64,000 bases of DNA from Ceratopteris richardii (lineage: Eukaryota; Streptophyta; Polypodiopsida; Polypodiales; Pteridaceae), in assembly GCA_020310875.1 (NCBI GenBank), contig CM035416.1, forward strand, positions 80,642,278 through 80,706,277. Reading direction: 5' to 3'. The notes under the pieces were generated by a model. That model worked only from the letters and a program-made list of their open reading frames with translations, ran no database searches and was not told the origin of the DNA. Position 1 is the stretch's first letter, and each line of letters starts with the position of its first letter. A program made the position numbers and the translations under genes. Below, piece after piece: positions 21,650 through 33,308 of this stretch.

Positions 21650-21880
21650 CAGAGGCAAATATGGATGAGGTGGAGAGATAGACACAGGTAGGATAGTTTG
21701 GATCATCACAAAGTGCTCACACCTCTACACATGATGCCACTATAGATACATCAGATCATGCGGATGATCGTGATGATGAGGCTGATCATGATGATGATCA
21801 CGATGATTAGGATTTACATGATGATGTGGATGATGATGATCACGATGATTTATATATTACATTGGATATATATTTTACAT
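21650..21880 (+). pseudogene. Acidic Asp/His-rich exon remnant
   Basis: After an acceptor-like TTATGCAG (near 21652), one frame reads EANMDEVER and, after two stops, HTSTHDATIDTSDHADDRDD and a run of Asp/His from GAT/CAC repeats. It could be the C-terminal end of the En/Spm-like gene. The GAT/CAC trinucleotide tract (about 21755-21850) may itself be a microsatellite. Confidence 0.3.
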
Positions 21881-22039
21881 TGATATACCTATTTTTTATA
21901 TATCTATATATTTTCTCATTCCAGTTATGTTTTGAATTGTGTCTATGGTACTAATTAATGAAAAGTCTTGTTTGAATGATCTTTATTGCTGTTTATATTT
22001 AACATGTACTTTATTACTTTAATTATATATTTCATTCAT

Positions 22040-23040
<1,001 letters not shown>

Positions 23041-23139
23041 TGAAAATAGAACTATTTAAATGATATACAACTAATGAAATTACACTTACAATAATTAGCC
23101 ATATTTTATGCTTGGTGAAATTTTGGAAATAACCTATAA

Positions 23140-23232
23140 TAGAGAGACAGAGAGAGAGAGATCAAAACAGATGAACAAAAATGAAAAAGAGAGAAAAATA
23201 GAAATTAAAAGAAAAAGAGGTAAAACGAAGGA

Positions 23233-23273
<41 letters not shown>

Positions 23274-23275
23274 AG
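23140..23275. repeat. GA-rich tract
   Basis: Purine-rich sequence with a pure GA run at about 23229-23271. A 114-residue ORF crosses it (Arg/Glu repeats), which I do not regard as a gene. Confidence 0.85.
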
Positions 23276-23419
23276 AGAGGGATTCGAAAAGAGAGGGATC
23301 CAGAAAGAGCTCGTAACCGTAGCACATATCTGAATGTTGGAGATCTCTTCGATCACATGCACGTAAATGACAATCGACATTTTTTATTTTCTATATACGT
23401 GGCATACACAATGAAAAAC

Positions 23420-23625
23420 CGTCATCCCCCGATACTCGGTTGCATCGTTTAAGCAATGCCTTAATGTCATATAAGCAACATTAAACAACATCGCTTAAGC
23501 ATGCTAGTGGACATATTGTATAAGGAATGCGAAATCAGTGACACTAACCCTTACGTCGCTCTTAGTGGCATCGATAAAAACATCAAAAATAATGTCGAGA
23601 TTTATGTCTTTTAGATGATGATACA
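23420..23625. repeat. En/Spm-like subterminal repeat region
   Basis: Short direct and inverted copies of GCATCG/CGATGC-like and TTAAGCA words occur, for example CGTTTAAGCAATGCC, CATCGCTTAAGCATGC and GTCGCTCTTAGTGGCATCG. Plant CACTA elements have subterminal repeats of the GACGCT/AGCGTC kind. The terminal CACTA itself is not seen, and copia-K begins at 23632. Confidence 0.35.
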
Positions 23626-23631
23626 CACTCG

Positions 23632-24245
23632 TGTTGGTGCATTTTACCCAAGCCTACATGCTTGATATGCTTGATATTATCCTCATTTGTAAGTCACATG
23701 TGTAGTCATGTGAACACCTCTTGTAAAAGAGTTCATTTTTATCTCTTGTAATTTTGAAAAAAAAAAGGAAAAGGATGGCATACCTCATGCATGATGTAAA
23801 AGCAAAGTCGTGGTTCTAACTACCTAAAACCACAAATTTTTGGGCTGAGGGAATATCTCATAACTTTGGGGATCACTTTTAGGTGGAGCCATTCAAATTC
23901 GAATTCAAAAATCCCTCCAAGAATAGCTATAAAAAGAGCAAGAAGGAAGAGGCGATTAGCAAGCCTTGTACTGACCACTTCATGTCATTTTGTAGAGATT
24001 GAAGAGCTTACTCAATAGCTCTATCATTCTACTCCCATTGTGCAAAGATTCATTGCCAATGTGGTTGTAATCATATGTGAATCTATACATTTGTCATTAT
24101 CTACTTCTCTGTTTTGTTCTCTGCTATACTCACTCAGAGCAATAACTTCAGAAGGTCATATCTCGAGTTATACTCAACATTTTTCAGTGTTTTGACATGC
24201 CTTGGATATCTCTTACTGTCTAGTTTTTGCATATCAATTTTCAAG
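23632..24245 (+). repeat. 5' LTR of copia-K, 3' end deleted
   Basis: It starts TGTTGGTGC and matches 37244 onward to about 24245. There it passes straight into gag coding sequence without primer site or gag start, while the right LTR continues for about 240 more bases to CCAACA. A deletion therefore fused LTR and gag. Confidence 0.8.
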
Positions 24246-25084
24246 GATCAAAACAACTACCCGGCATGGTCTCTAAGGATGGAGGCTTACCTTCAATGGA
24301 GGAATCTATATGGATTCATATCCGGAGATGAAGCAATGCCAACCATGAGGAACAAAGGGCAACCATCACATGAAGAAGTGGAAGGACTTTCAAATTGGTT
24401 TTCGAAGGATGCACTTGCAAGGTCCTATATTCTAAACTCAATCTCTGATTTTCTTTTACCTCATGTCAAGGGATGCAAGACATCAAGAGAGACCTGGAAT
24501 GCACTTGCTTCTTTCTTCTCTTCCAACACTCGAGCAAGGAAGAACCAATTGTGGATGGAGTTCACAACAATGAAGAAAAGCCCGAAGCAAAATGTGACTG
24601 ATTATGTCACAAAGATGAAGGAGATTTCCGACCAACTTGGAAGCATTGGAGAGGTAATTGAAGAGGAGCAAATCATTAGACAAATCATAAATGGAATCAA
24701 AGCAGACGACAAGTGGGAGTCATTCACAACAGCCATGGTTTTATACATGGATATGCATGTACCCGACCTCAACACACTCATGGGCCAACTCTTCACTCAT
24801 GAAGCAAAGATTAGCAAAGGTGGTGAGTCCTCAAGAGGTAATCAAACTTCTGCCTTATATTCTGATAAAGCTAAGGTCAAGGACAAGTCAAAGAATAGGA
24901 AGAATGAAGATGAAGGTAGCTCTTTCCAAGCAAACTTTGCAGGTAGAGGAAGAGCTAGAGGAAGAGGCAGAAGTGGAAAGCAAGGCAGGGGGAGATTCCA
25001 ATCGTCTCAACCTTGCAATATATGTGGCTTATCTAATCATACTACTGAAGAAGGTTTCAGGAACCCAAGGACTCAAGAGGAAGA
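24240..25084 (+). pseudogene. copia-K gag, 5' truncated and interrupted
   Basis: The gag starts inside the family pattern at KDQNNYPAWSLRMEAYLQW and continues with the copia capsid signature (GCKTSRETWNALASFFSSNT, then VTDYVTKMKEISDQLGSIG). A Gly/Arg-rich RNA-binding stretch follows (RGRARGRGRSGKQGRGRF), then a knuckle CNICGLSNHTTEEGF whose last Cys is replaced by Gly. The annotated Met at 24114 lies in LTR sequence and is not native. The frame is cut at 25084 by the chromovirus LTR. Confidence 0.85.
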
Positions 25085-25624
25085 TGCAACAGCGTAACGA
25101 CTGGAAATACTCATGAATGAATGACTCTCCTCCCAACATTATGCCTGTATATATAGCTGCTTGAACTAATGAGGACCACAAATGTAACTAGAGTCCACAA
25201 GTGCATGTGCAATCTCCTCCACTCCTTTCATATCCACCACTAGAGTCTATTAGTGGCTGGAGTGATCTCGACCACTTCTTTAGTACCTTCCACTAGAGTC
25301 CACTAGTGGTTGTTGTACTCACCTCTTGAGTTAAGTCCATTGGACTCAAGTTAACGTGAACTCACGTTAACTTGAGTTAGAAGGCTCTAGAGCTCTTTGG
25401 GCAAAACTCTCTCCCCATGCTCCCGTTGAACCCAAGAACTCCTCCTTCACAACCATGAGACTTAACCACTAGGCTAAGTGGATTACTTGAATATGAGAGC
25501 ACATGACTTATGCTTGAGTCTACTCTTGAGATCTTTGGTCCTACAGACGAGTGACCAAACGGTATCCAATTTTAGATCTGTCTGAAGCCATCGGATCCCT
25601 AGATCATAGACTTACTTTATTACA
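25085..25624 (-). repeat. 3' LTR of the chromovirus
   Basis: 540 bases, TGCAACAGCG to ATTACA on the plus strand, next to a polypurine tract. Its first 153 bases recur at 32821-32973. It contains a tRNA-like sequence (25417-25488, minus) and several short repeats of CACTAGAGTC(C/T)A(C/T)TAGTGG. Confidence 0.85.
25417..25488 (-). repeat. tRNA-like sequence inside the chromovirus LTR
   Basis: The minus strand shows TAGCCTAGTGG, which fits the Pol III box A consensus, followed about 40 bases on by a box B-like GGGTTCAACGGG. It resembles 5905-5985 in GTGGTTAA..GGAGGAG..TTCTTG/GAGTTCAA. The LTR copy on the right is truncated before this point, so a second copy cannot be checked here. Confidence 0.5.
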
Positions 25625-25639
25625 TTCTTCCCCCCTTGG
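25625..25639 (-). other. Polypurine tract of the chromovirus
   Basis: The minus strand reads CCAAGGGGGAAGAA directly before the LTR start (TGTAAT). Confidence 0.75.
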
Positions 25640-25779
25640 AAAAGATTTTTATCCTCGAAAATAAAGCTATATATATAACTGTAGGCAACCCCCGAGCCTC
25701 ATGTTCTAAAACTTGAAGAACATGCATTCATTCAATCAGGTTATTTACTTAGAAACTTGAAAGTAAAAAACCTTCTTTA

Positions 25780-26880
25780 TTAGGACCAACTTAAAACTTG
25801 AAAGCTGGATAAACGTCGTTGGATTGTGGAAACTTTTTCCCATGTAGAATTTTCTTCAGTTCCATCCTTCCATTTTACTAAACACTCTTCGTACAAGTGA
25901 CTTCTTGTACGTTTATCTCGGGTGCGAAGTATCCTTTCAGGTTCATGAGGAACTGTTTCATTTACTGGAATAGGAAGTATAACCTGTTGTCCAACTAGAT
26001 TATCTGAATCTGTTAGACTCTTTCTAAGTCGACTAACATGGAACACTGGATGAATCCAACTATCATCTGGAAGTTGTAGTTCATAAGCCCACAAACCAAC
26101 TTTCTTGGTGATTGGAAAAGGACCACAATATCTAGGCGACAACTTGGCGCATTGACCAGTCTTGAACTTTTCCGATCTTTCCGGAATACGAAGATAAACT
26201 TGATCGCCAACCTGAAAAGTAACATCTCTTCGCTTCGGATCGGCATAAGCTTTTGCACGATCTTGAGCTTTCTTTAGATTTTCTTTAGCTAACTTGAGCT
26301 TAAAGTTCATGTCTTGAAGAAACTCTTGAGCTGCTTGAACTCGTTCATTTTGAAGTCCTACTGCATAAGGAGACCTAGGCTGGAAACCATACATCAACAT
26401 GAATGGGCTAAATTCAGTTGATGAATTCTTGGCACTATTATAGGCAAATTCAGCTAATGGAAGATAGTCTTCCCAATCAGTCTGTTTGGAAGTAACATAA
26501 GCTCTGAGTATGTCTTCCAAAATCTGATTGACTTTCTCTGTCTGTCCATCCGTCTGGGGATGTTCAGCTGTACTTAAACTTAGTTTAGTTTCAAGTCTAC
26601 TAAAGACTGCTCGCCAAAAATGACTTGTAAATCGAGCATCTCTATCAGAAACTGTCCACTGGAAGACCATAGAGTCTATAAAGTTGATTTACAAATATTT
26701 TTGCAAGTTTTGGAGTCTTATAAGTAGTCTTGACTGGAATAAACTGAGCAAGTTTAGTCAATCGATCAACGACAACCCAGACTGAATCAAAGCCTTTCTG
26801 AGTGCGGGGTAATCCAGAAATGAAATCCATGGAAATACTTTCCCACTTTCCTTTGGGAATTTCCAAAGGATGCAGCAATC
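25780..26880 (-). pseudogene. Chromovirus integrase (C-terminal part) with chromodomain
   Basis: Two overlapping frames. The N-terminal piece (26645-26880) has [20 protein letters not shown] and [17 protein letters not shown], with the first catalytic Asp (SMDF). The longer piece (25780-26670) begins SDRDARFTSHFW (second Asp) and continues STAEHPQTDGQTEKVNQILE with the catalytic Glu. Further on are EFAYNSAKNSSTEFSPFMLM and GPFPITKKVG. At the end LVKWKDGTEENSTWE is a chromodomain, which in this lineage is known to direct insertion toward particular chromatin. A frameshift lies at the overlap. At 26880 the frame runs into inverted gag. Confidence 0.88.
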
Positions 26881-28204
26881 CTTATACATGGTGGATGAGT
26901 ATCTCTGAGACTCACAAGAAACCTACCACCTGGGATGAATTTTCCACCTTTTCAAGAAAGAGTTTCTCCCCGAGAATGAGGAGGAACGCAATTGGGAAGC
27001 ATGGGATAAAATTCAACAGAAAGGTAGACCGCTATTAGTGTATATTTCAGAATACAGAGATGTTATTCTGAAATTAAAGAATTTAGATGACTTTCATCGT
27101 CTTCGCGGTTTTGTCAGAGGACTTAACCAGCGAATTCAAAATGAAGTCAAAAGGCATGCACATAAATCCCTAGAAGAGGCGATTAAGGTTGCCCAGATTT
27201 ATGAGGATAACTCACGTCTGGATGTCCCGCAGGAAAGCAGTTATTCCCAGAAGAATAACTTTAAGCGTAAGGGCAAAGGGACTAGATCTAATGAAAGGGT
27301 GTCTAAAAAACCTCGTGTTTTTAGACACGTACTTTCTCCAGAAGATCATGATAAAGCGCAAAAGGAAAATTTGTGCTTTAAGTGTCTCAAGCCAGGACAT
27401 CGTAGTCGTGCATGTCCAGTTAGAAGAGAAAGTAAGGGAAAGGGTAAGCAGCAAATACATCTGATTCAAACTTTGGACTTGGATGCAAATTCAAGTGCAA
27501 AGAAGGTTCAGATTATGCACTGCGACAGTACCCATTCATGTCAAATCTCCAAAAACATGTGGCAACCTCAAGAGTTTGGTCCACATGATTTGGCCAAGCT
27601 GCATGGATCAGTAAAAGGGCACACCATCCGAATAATGGTGGATGACTCTGCTACGCATAATTTTATCAATTATGCATTAGTTAAAAAACTAGCTCTTCCT
27701 CAGAAATCATCTCCTCATAAATACATTGTTTCCATGATGCACGGTCAAGACACCCGTGTTTGGGACACAATGATATCTAATTTGGAACTAGAAATCCAAG
27801 GCTTTAAAGACACTTTGGACTTCCAAATAATGAACATGGATCGGGTAGATCTGGTATTAGGGAGAGAGTGGCTATGGAGTCTAGGACCTTCATTGACCAG
27901 GTGTTATTTTACTAATACTTTGGAATTCCAGCGCGACGGTGTAGTGTATAAAATCAAGGGTGAGCATGATGTTCCAAGTATCCCTTTGATTTCATACACT
28001 GAACTTAAGAAACTTGTAAATAAAGAAGCCAGGACTCAAGCTTTTCTTGTCCTTGGCACCGATGTAATAGATTCTGATAATATAACTCAAGTTTCTTATG
28101 TCTCGTCCTTTATTCCTCAAGAAGTTCATGTTAAATTTAACAATTTAATGAAGGAATTTAAAACGTCTTGCCACCCTCTCGTGGAAACATCGATCATAGT
28201 ATAG
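26881..28204 (+). pseudogene. Chromovirus gag (C-terminal part) and protease, in inverted segment
   Basis: This is plus-strand although the element is minus-strand. It starts at a breakpoint joined to integrase. Capsid sequence YISEYRDVILKLKNLDDFHR and RGLNQRIQNEVKRHAHKSLE is followed by the knuckle CFKCLKPGHRSRACP. The protease-like region has MVDDSATHNFINYALVKKL, where the usual Asp-Ser-Gly is altered to Asp-Ser-Ala after an extra Asp, then LVLGREWLWSLGP. The frame ends at 28204 and pol continues in another frame, overlapping by 37 bases. The first 426 bases recur twice in inverse orientation (30057-30483 and 30672-31099). Confidence 0.85.
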
Positions 28205-30056
28205 ATCTGTTTCTGGGTTCCAAGCCAAAATCTCAAAACCCATACCGTCTCCCCTATGTCCAACATCAGGAGGTGGAAAATCAAATTCAAGAGTATTTGG
28301 ATAAAGGATTTATCCGCCCAAGCCAGTCTCCATGGGCAACACCCATCCTTCTAGTAAAAAAGAAAGATGGAACTATGAGACTGTGCGTAGATTATAGGGC
28401 GTTAAACAATCTTACGATAAAGAACAAGTATCCCATGCCACTAGTCGAAGATCTTTTCGATAGTTTAAAGGGGGCTACAGTCTTTTCTAAGATTGATTTA
28501 CGCCAAGGTTATCATCAGATTAGAATTAAACATGATGATATTCCTAAAACAGCTTTTCGAACAAAGTTTGGTCACTACGAGTTTTTAGTGATGCCGTTCG
28601 GGTTGACTAATGCACCCGCAACATTTATGACTTTGATGAATCAAGTGCTAAAGCCGTATTTGGGAAAATTTGTTGTAGATTTTCTCGATGATATTTTGAT
28701 ATACAGTAAAGATCATGAAAATCACTTAGAGCACTTGAAAAAAGTTTTTCAACTTCTTCGCGATAATAAACTTTATGGTAAAGAGTCAAAATGTGAATTC
28801 TTTACCCCAGAAGTAAAGTATTTAGGTCATATTATTTCCGCAGAAGGAATCAAAGTTGATGCTGAAAAGGTCCAAGCGATTCTTGAATGGCCTGAGCCCA
28901 AGACGGTTCGAGAACTGCAAAGTTTTCTCGGATTGGCAGGATATTATCGGAACTTTGTGGTTGGATATGCCAAGATTGCAGTACCTTTGACGGATCAACT
29001 CAAAGAGAAGCATCAAAAGTTAAATTGGAAAGAAGAGCAAGCAAAGAGTTTTCAAGAACTTAAACTTGCTTTAGCTTCGGCCCCGGTTCTACAGATCGTA
29101 GATCCGAACAAGACTTTCCAATTAGAAACAGATGCAAGTTCATCTGCAGTAGGAGCAGTACTAAGCCAAGATGGTCGACCAATAGCTTTCGAGAGTAGAA
29201 AGCTAAGTCCTGCTCAGCAAAATTACTATACCTATGAGCGAGAGATGTTCGCTATTATTAATGCTATGAAGAAATGGCGCCATTATCTATATGGATCAAA
29301 GCTGACCATAGTTTTTTATCAAGAGAGCATAAAGTGGTTTGCAAACCAACCTGATCTAAGAGGTAGAAAAGCGAGGTGGGCCGAACAGTTGCAAGAGTTC
29401 GATTATGAACTCAGGTATAGAAAAGGAAAGTTCAATGCAGTGGCAGACGCCTTAAGTCGGATGCCAATGCTGAACAGCCTAAGTTTTGTGCAAATTCAAA
29501 GTGAATTTATTTCAACTTTGAAAGGAAGCTGCAAAGAAGATCCAAGCTACAGTCAAGCTTGGAAAGCAGCTGAGCAAGTTGAACAAAATGAAGCAAGTAC
29601 TTCTGAGAGAAAGTTTAAACACTATTCTCTCCAAGATGAATATTTGCTTTATAAAGGTAAGGTTTGTGTCCCAAGTACCTCGGACATACGAAAACAAGTA
29701 CTTCTCGAATGCCATGATGCTCCAAGTGCTGGACATCCTGATATTAACCGAACCTATGAGTTAGTAAAAAGACAGTTTTATTGGCCTAGTTTGCATCAAG
29801 ATGTGCAAATCTATGTGTCCAAGTGCCATAAATGTCAAGTAAATAAGTTTGAACGACTTAAAGTTGGAGGATTGCTGCATCCTTTGGAAATTCCCAAAGG
29901 AAAGTGGGAAAGTATTTCCATGGATTTCATTTCTGGATTACCCCGCACTCAGAAAGGCTTTGATTCAGTCTGGGTTGTCGTTGATCGATTGACTAAACTT
30001 GCTCAGTTTATTCCAGTCAAGACTACTTATAAGACTCCAAAACTTGCAAAAATATT
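28168..30056 (+). CDS. Chromovirus RT, RNase H and integrase N-terminus, in inverted segment
   Basis: A long open frame. RT motifs in order: [71 protein letters not shown] and the catalytic box FLDDILIYS. RNase H has [16 protein letters not shown] and ends ...[11 protein letters not shown]. The integrase zinc module follows: [20 protein letters not shown] and CHKCQVNK, then [16 protein letters not shown] and [11 protein letters not shown]. At 30056 the frame passes into inverted gag, so the printed C-terminus (LDTLSLDLV...) is not integrase. The catalytic residues of RT and RNase H look complete. Confidence 0.9.
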
Positions 30057-30671
30057 TTTAGACACCCTTTCATTAGATCTAGTCCCTTTGCCCTTACACT
30101 TAAAGTTATTCTTCTGGGAATAACTGCTTTCCTACGGGACATCCAGACGTGAGTTATCCTCATAAATCTGGGCAACCTTAATCACCTCTTCTAGGGATTT
30201 ATGTGCATGCCTTTTGACTTCATTTTGAATTCGCTGGTTAAGTCCTCTGACAAAACCGCGAAGACGATGAAAGTCATCTAAATTCTTTAATTTCAGAATA
30301 ACATCTCTGTATTCTGAAATATACACTAATAGCGGTCTACCTTTCTGTTGAATTTTATCCCATGCTTCCCAATTGCGTTCCTCCTCATTCTCGAGGAGAA
30401 ACTCTTTCTTGAAAAGGTGGGAAAATTCATCCCAAGTGGTAGGTTTCTTGTGAGTCTCAGAGAGACTCATCCACCATGTATAAGGATTGCTGCATCCTTT
30501 GGAAATTCCCAAAGGAAAGTGGGAAAGTATTTCCATGGATTTCATTTCTGGATTACCCCGCACTCAGAAAGGCTTTGATTCAGTCTAGGTTCTCGTTGAT
30601 CGATTGACTAAACTTGCTCAGTTTATTCCAGTCAAGACTACTTGTAAGACTCCAGAACTTGCAAAAATATT
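30057..30671. repeat. Extra unit: inverted gag (minus) joined to integrase fragment (plus)
   Basis: 30057-30483 is a minus copy of the gag segment 26881-27306, and 30484-30671 is a plus copy of the integrase segment 29869-30056. Together they form a 615-base unit. The next 428 bases (30672-31099) repeat the gag half. The repeats differ at scattered bases, for example an in-frame TAG where the first copy has TGG (near 30586). Confidence 0.9.
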
Positions 30672-31990
30672 TTTAGACACCCTTTCATTAGATCTAGTCC
30701 CTTTGCCCTTACGCTTAAAGTTATTCTTCTCGGAATAACTGCTTTCCTGCGAGACATCCAGATGTGAGTTATCCTCATAAATTTGGGCAACCTTAATCGC
30801 CTCTTCTAGGGATTTAGGTGCATGCCTTTTGACTTCATTTCGAATTTGCTGGTTAAGTCCTCTGACAAAACCGCGAAGACGATGAAAGTCCTCTAAATTC
30901 TTTAATTTCAGAATAACATCTCTGTATTATGAAATATACACTAATAGCGGTCTACCTTTCTGTTGAATTTTATCCCATGCTTCCCAATTGCGTTCCTCCT
31001 CATTCTCGGGGAGAAACTCTTTCTTGAAAAGGTGGGAAAATTCATCCCAGGTGGTAGGTTTCTTGTGAGTCCCAGAGAGACTCATCCACCATGTATAAGC
31101 TTTGGGTCCTAGCGATAAACTTGCTTCTACTACTCTCACATGATCGGGGTATGTTTGAGTTCATGGACATCTTTCCATTTCTCCAAGAAGGTCAAAACCG
31201 CATCCTTATTCCTATCCTTATCCTCTCCAGAGAAATAAGGAGGACGATTTCCTTTCCCAAGGAAAGATCCACTGGGCGGTTATGACTTTCTAATATCCCT
31301 ACCGAAGCAACACACAAGGGAGTAGAAGATACCAAACTAAGACGGCTCATACTTCCCGCTAGAGGAAACATGTCTGTGTGGGGAGAGGATAATCCATTAT
31401 CCTTTTCCATCCTAACAGACATTGGTGAAGTTGCGATCGTATCTGTATGACTACCCAAAATAGTCTTACTGATATCCCTAGGCGTCTGAAGTAAGTTCAG
31501 AATGGCCTTAAGGTGATCCTGGATTCCATCAACATATTGACAGAGTACTGCAACCTAATCCGGAATACTGGACAACCGTCCAAGCTTTTGCTCAACTAGC
31601 AACATCCTACTCTCCATATCTTTCCCCTCGTTTAGAGTAGTGATTGTTTCCCCTTTTCTCGCAGAATCCTCAATGTCTAATGCTACAATCGTCGCTTCTT
31701 TAATAGATGCATCAGACGCATGACTTATATTTGAAACCATAGGTGCAGATGAATGCAATGCACGTGCAGCTATTGGTGGTCTAGGCATGAATGAGGATGT
31801 TACTAAGATAGGAACAGAAACAAACACTGACGTACTAGTAGTACTCGTAAGCGAGATGTGGCTAGAAGACCCCTCCATCGCACACAAAGCGTTATTAAAC
31901 TTACTAAGTATTCCTAACGCAGGTGATGTGTGCAACAAAATCAAAAGAGCTATGCAAGAATATCACAAGAAATAGTCCCTAATGATTTGG
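30672..31990 (-). pseudogene. Chromovirus gag (N-terminal part), native orientation
   Basis: From right to left: a helical N-terminal region in two frames (31944-31555 with LVEQKLGRLSSIPD, then after a stop QYVDGIQDHLKAILNLLQ), a variable Ser-rich linker (31458-31192), and the capsid segment AYTWWMSLSGTHKKPTTWDE with FKKEFLPENEEERNWEAWD (31100-30927). Stops and shifts break it. At about 30672 it joins integrase sequence of the opposite strand rather than the rest of gag. Confidence 0.75.
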
Positions 31991-32807
31991 TCCGTCGAGG
32001 TCGACTTGATTCTAGCCGAAAGTGCTAGAATTATGACGAAGTTAGGCCTCCAGATCTTCACTCCACAGCTCCACTTCCTTCAGGCTTTGCTCAAACTTTA
32101 ACTATCCTTGCTTGTTTCTTTGGCTTAAAGAAGAGTGCTCGGGTTCCGGGCCGCAACAGTTGGGTGCTGCAGACTTCAATTGTGAATATGTACGAAGATA
32201 TCAAGCACTATTCGTGTAAACTTGCTTGGCGCCGTGGATGGATGGGAGGGCTCTCAACTGAGAGGTCAGGGATCGAATCCCGGGTACTACTCAGTACTGA
32301 TATCTCTTTTTTAGCTCCTAATTGACACCTTCTGCAGCGGCAACAGCGAATAAGTTGGTGTGCTTTGAAGAACTTTTCGCGAACGCCTGTGTGCTTTGTG
32401 GACAGGTGACCGATTCCCCAAGCCGAGGACGGGGGTTCGAGTTCCGGGGGCTTACAGCAGTTATGATTAGCCTTTTTAGCTCTTGGTTGAAGCCTTCTTC
32501 AGCGCTGACCTGCGACAATTTGTACTGTTCGCAAATTAATGTCGCCAAGACCCGTGGACTCTTTGGATAGGCGAGCGCCCTCTAATCGGGGGAATGGGGG
32601 TTCGAATCCCCTATTCCTCACAGTAGAGGTTGTCAAACTTTTTGGTACTCTCCTCCTTCGCTTCTCTTTTTACTGCGCCCGCAAAGAGAACTACGATTCG
32701 GGATGAAGCTTCAAGACAATTGTGAGCAGGAATCTAGTCGGCTTGAGAGAAGTATGCACGCAAGGACTTATGAGCAAGATGATGAAGATGAGAGCTATGG
32801 AGAAAAT
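31991..32807 (-). other. Leader of the chromovirus with tRNA-like repeats
   Basis: About 800 bases between primer site and gag. It holds the three tRNA-like units listed next and no coding motif. Confidence 0.55.
32140..32650 (+). repeat. Three tandem tRNA-like units of about 163 bp
   Basis: Box B-like T-arms recur on the plus strand at about 32268-32283 (GGGATCGAATCCCG), 32430-32450 (GGGGGTTCGAGTTCCGG) and 32596-32613 (GGGGGTTCGAATCCCC), spaced about 162 and 166 bases apart. Linkers between them share TTTTAGCTC, CTTCTGCAG/CTTCTTCAG and TTCGC. The third unit has the best tRNA shape: D-arm CTC/GAG, perfect T-arm, poor acceptor stem. They are antisense to the chromovirus leader that contains them. 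Confidence 0.65.
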
Positions 32808-32819
32808 GCTCTGATACCA
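32808..32819 (-). other. Primer-binding site of the chromovirus (initiator tRNA-Met)
   Basis: The minus strand reads TGGTATCAGAGC one base after the LTR end, the standard initiator tRNA-Met site. Confidence 0.85.
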
Positions 32820-32820
32820 A

Positions 32821-32973
32821 TGCAACAGCGTAATGACTGGAAATACTCATGAATGAATGACTCTCCTCCCAACCTTATGCCTGTATATATAGCTGCTTGA
32901 ACTAATGAGGACCACAAATGTAACTAGAGTCCACAAGTGCATGTGCAATCTCCTCCACTCCTTTCATATCCAC
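32821..32973 (-). repeat. 5' LTR of the chromovirus, truncated to 153 bp
   Basis: Matches 25085-25237 with about 2 mismatches and stops abruptly at CCAC, where the palindromic LTR of another copia begins. The remaining 387 bases were not found further right, so they were deleted rather than merely displaced. Confidence 0.85.
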
Positions 32974-33201
32974 TATTGGGGATGTAAGGCTCATGTGACC
33001 TTACCCCCATATTCATATATATACATCATATATAGAGTATTGCCTCAAGAGAGATCATTATGTGGGTTTCGAGGCTCCCACGCGCGGACATGCGTGGGAG
33101 CCTCGAAACCCACATAATGATCTCTCTTGAGGCAATACTCTATATATGATGTATATATATGAATATGGGGGTAAGGTCACATGAGCCTTACATCCCCAAC
33201 A
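32974..33201 (-). repeat. LTR of a truncated copia, nearly one perfect palindrome
   Basis: 32976-33083 and 33092-33199 are exact inverse complements (108 bases each, no mismatch seen) around an 8-base loop GCGGACAT. On the minus strand the segment starts TGTTGGGGATG directly after a polypurine tract, as a 3' LTR should. It ends CCCCAATA at the chromovirus junction. Confidence 0.85.
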
Positions 33202-33213
33202 ATCTCCCACTTA
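33202..33213 (-). other. Polypurine tract of the truncated copia
   Basis: The minus strand reads TAAGTGGGAGAT just before TGTTGGGG, which fixes the orientation of the element. Confidence 0.7.
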
Positions 33214-33308
33214 AGGGTCAATGTGACAGTAAGTGGTAACACATAGAAAGAATGATGTAGGACTATACAATAATGTATAGGAAGAGTCCGGATCTCAACC
33301 CATACGAA

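Larger units (their letters stand above)
25085..32973 (-). mobile_element. Rearranged Ty3/gypsy chromovirus
   Basis: The element is minus-strand, framed by a 540-base left LTR (25085-25624) and the first 153 bases of the right LTR (32821-32973). Those 153 bases differ at about 2 sites. Integrase C-terminus and chromodomain (left) and gag N-terminus (right) are in the expected minus orientation. The middle 26881-30056 (gag end through integrase start) is inverted to plus, and a 615-base unit made of inverted gag plus integrase pieces is present in addition. Both junction types occur twice. Confidence 0.9.

Noticed and set aside
23108..23452. 114-residue basic ORF
   Set aside because: Mostly a GA-repeat translation (Arg/Glu); the C-terminal part has no recognisable motif.
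32260..32640. Functional tRNA genes
   Set aside because: T-arms look good, but acceptor stems do not pair and anticodon arms are poor; tRNA-like repeats are the safer description.
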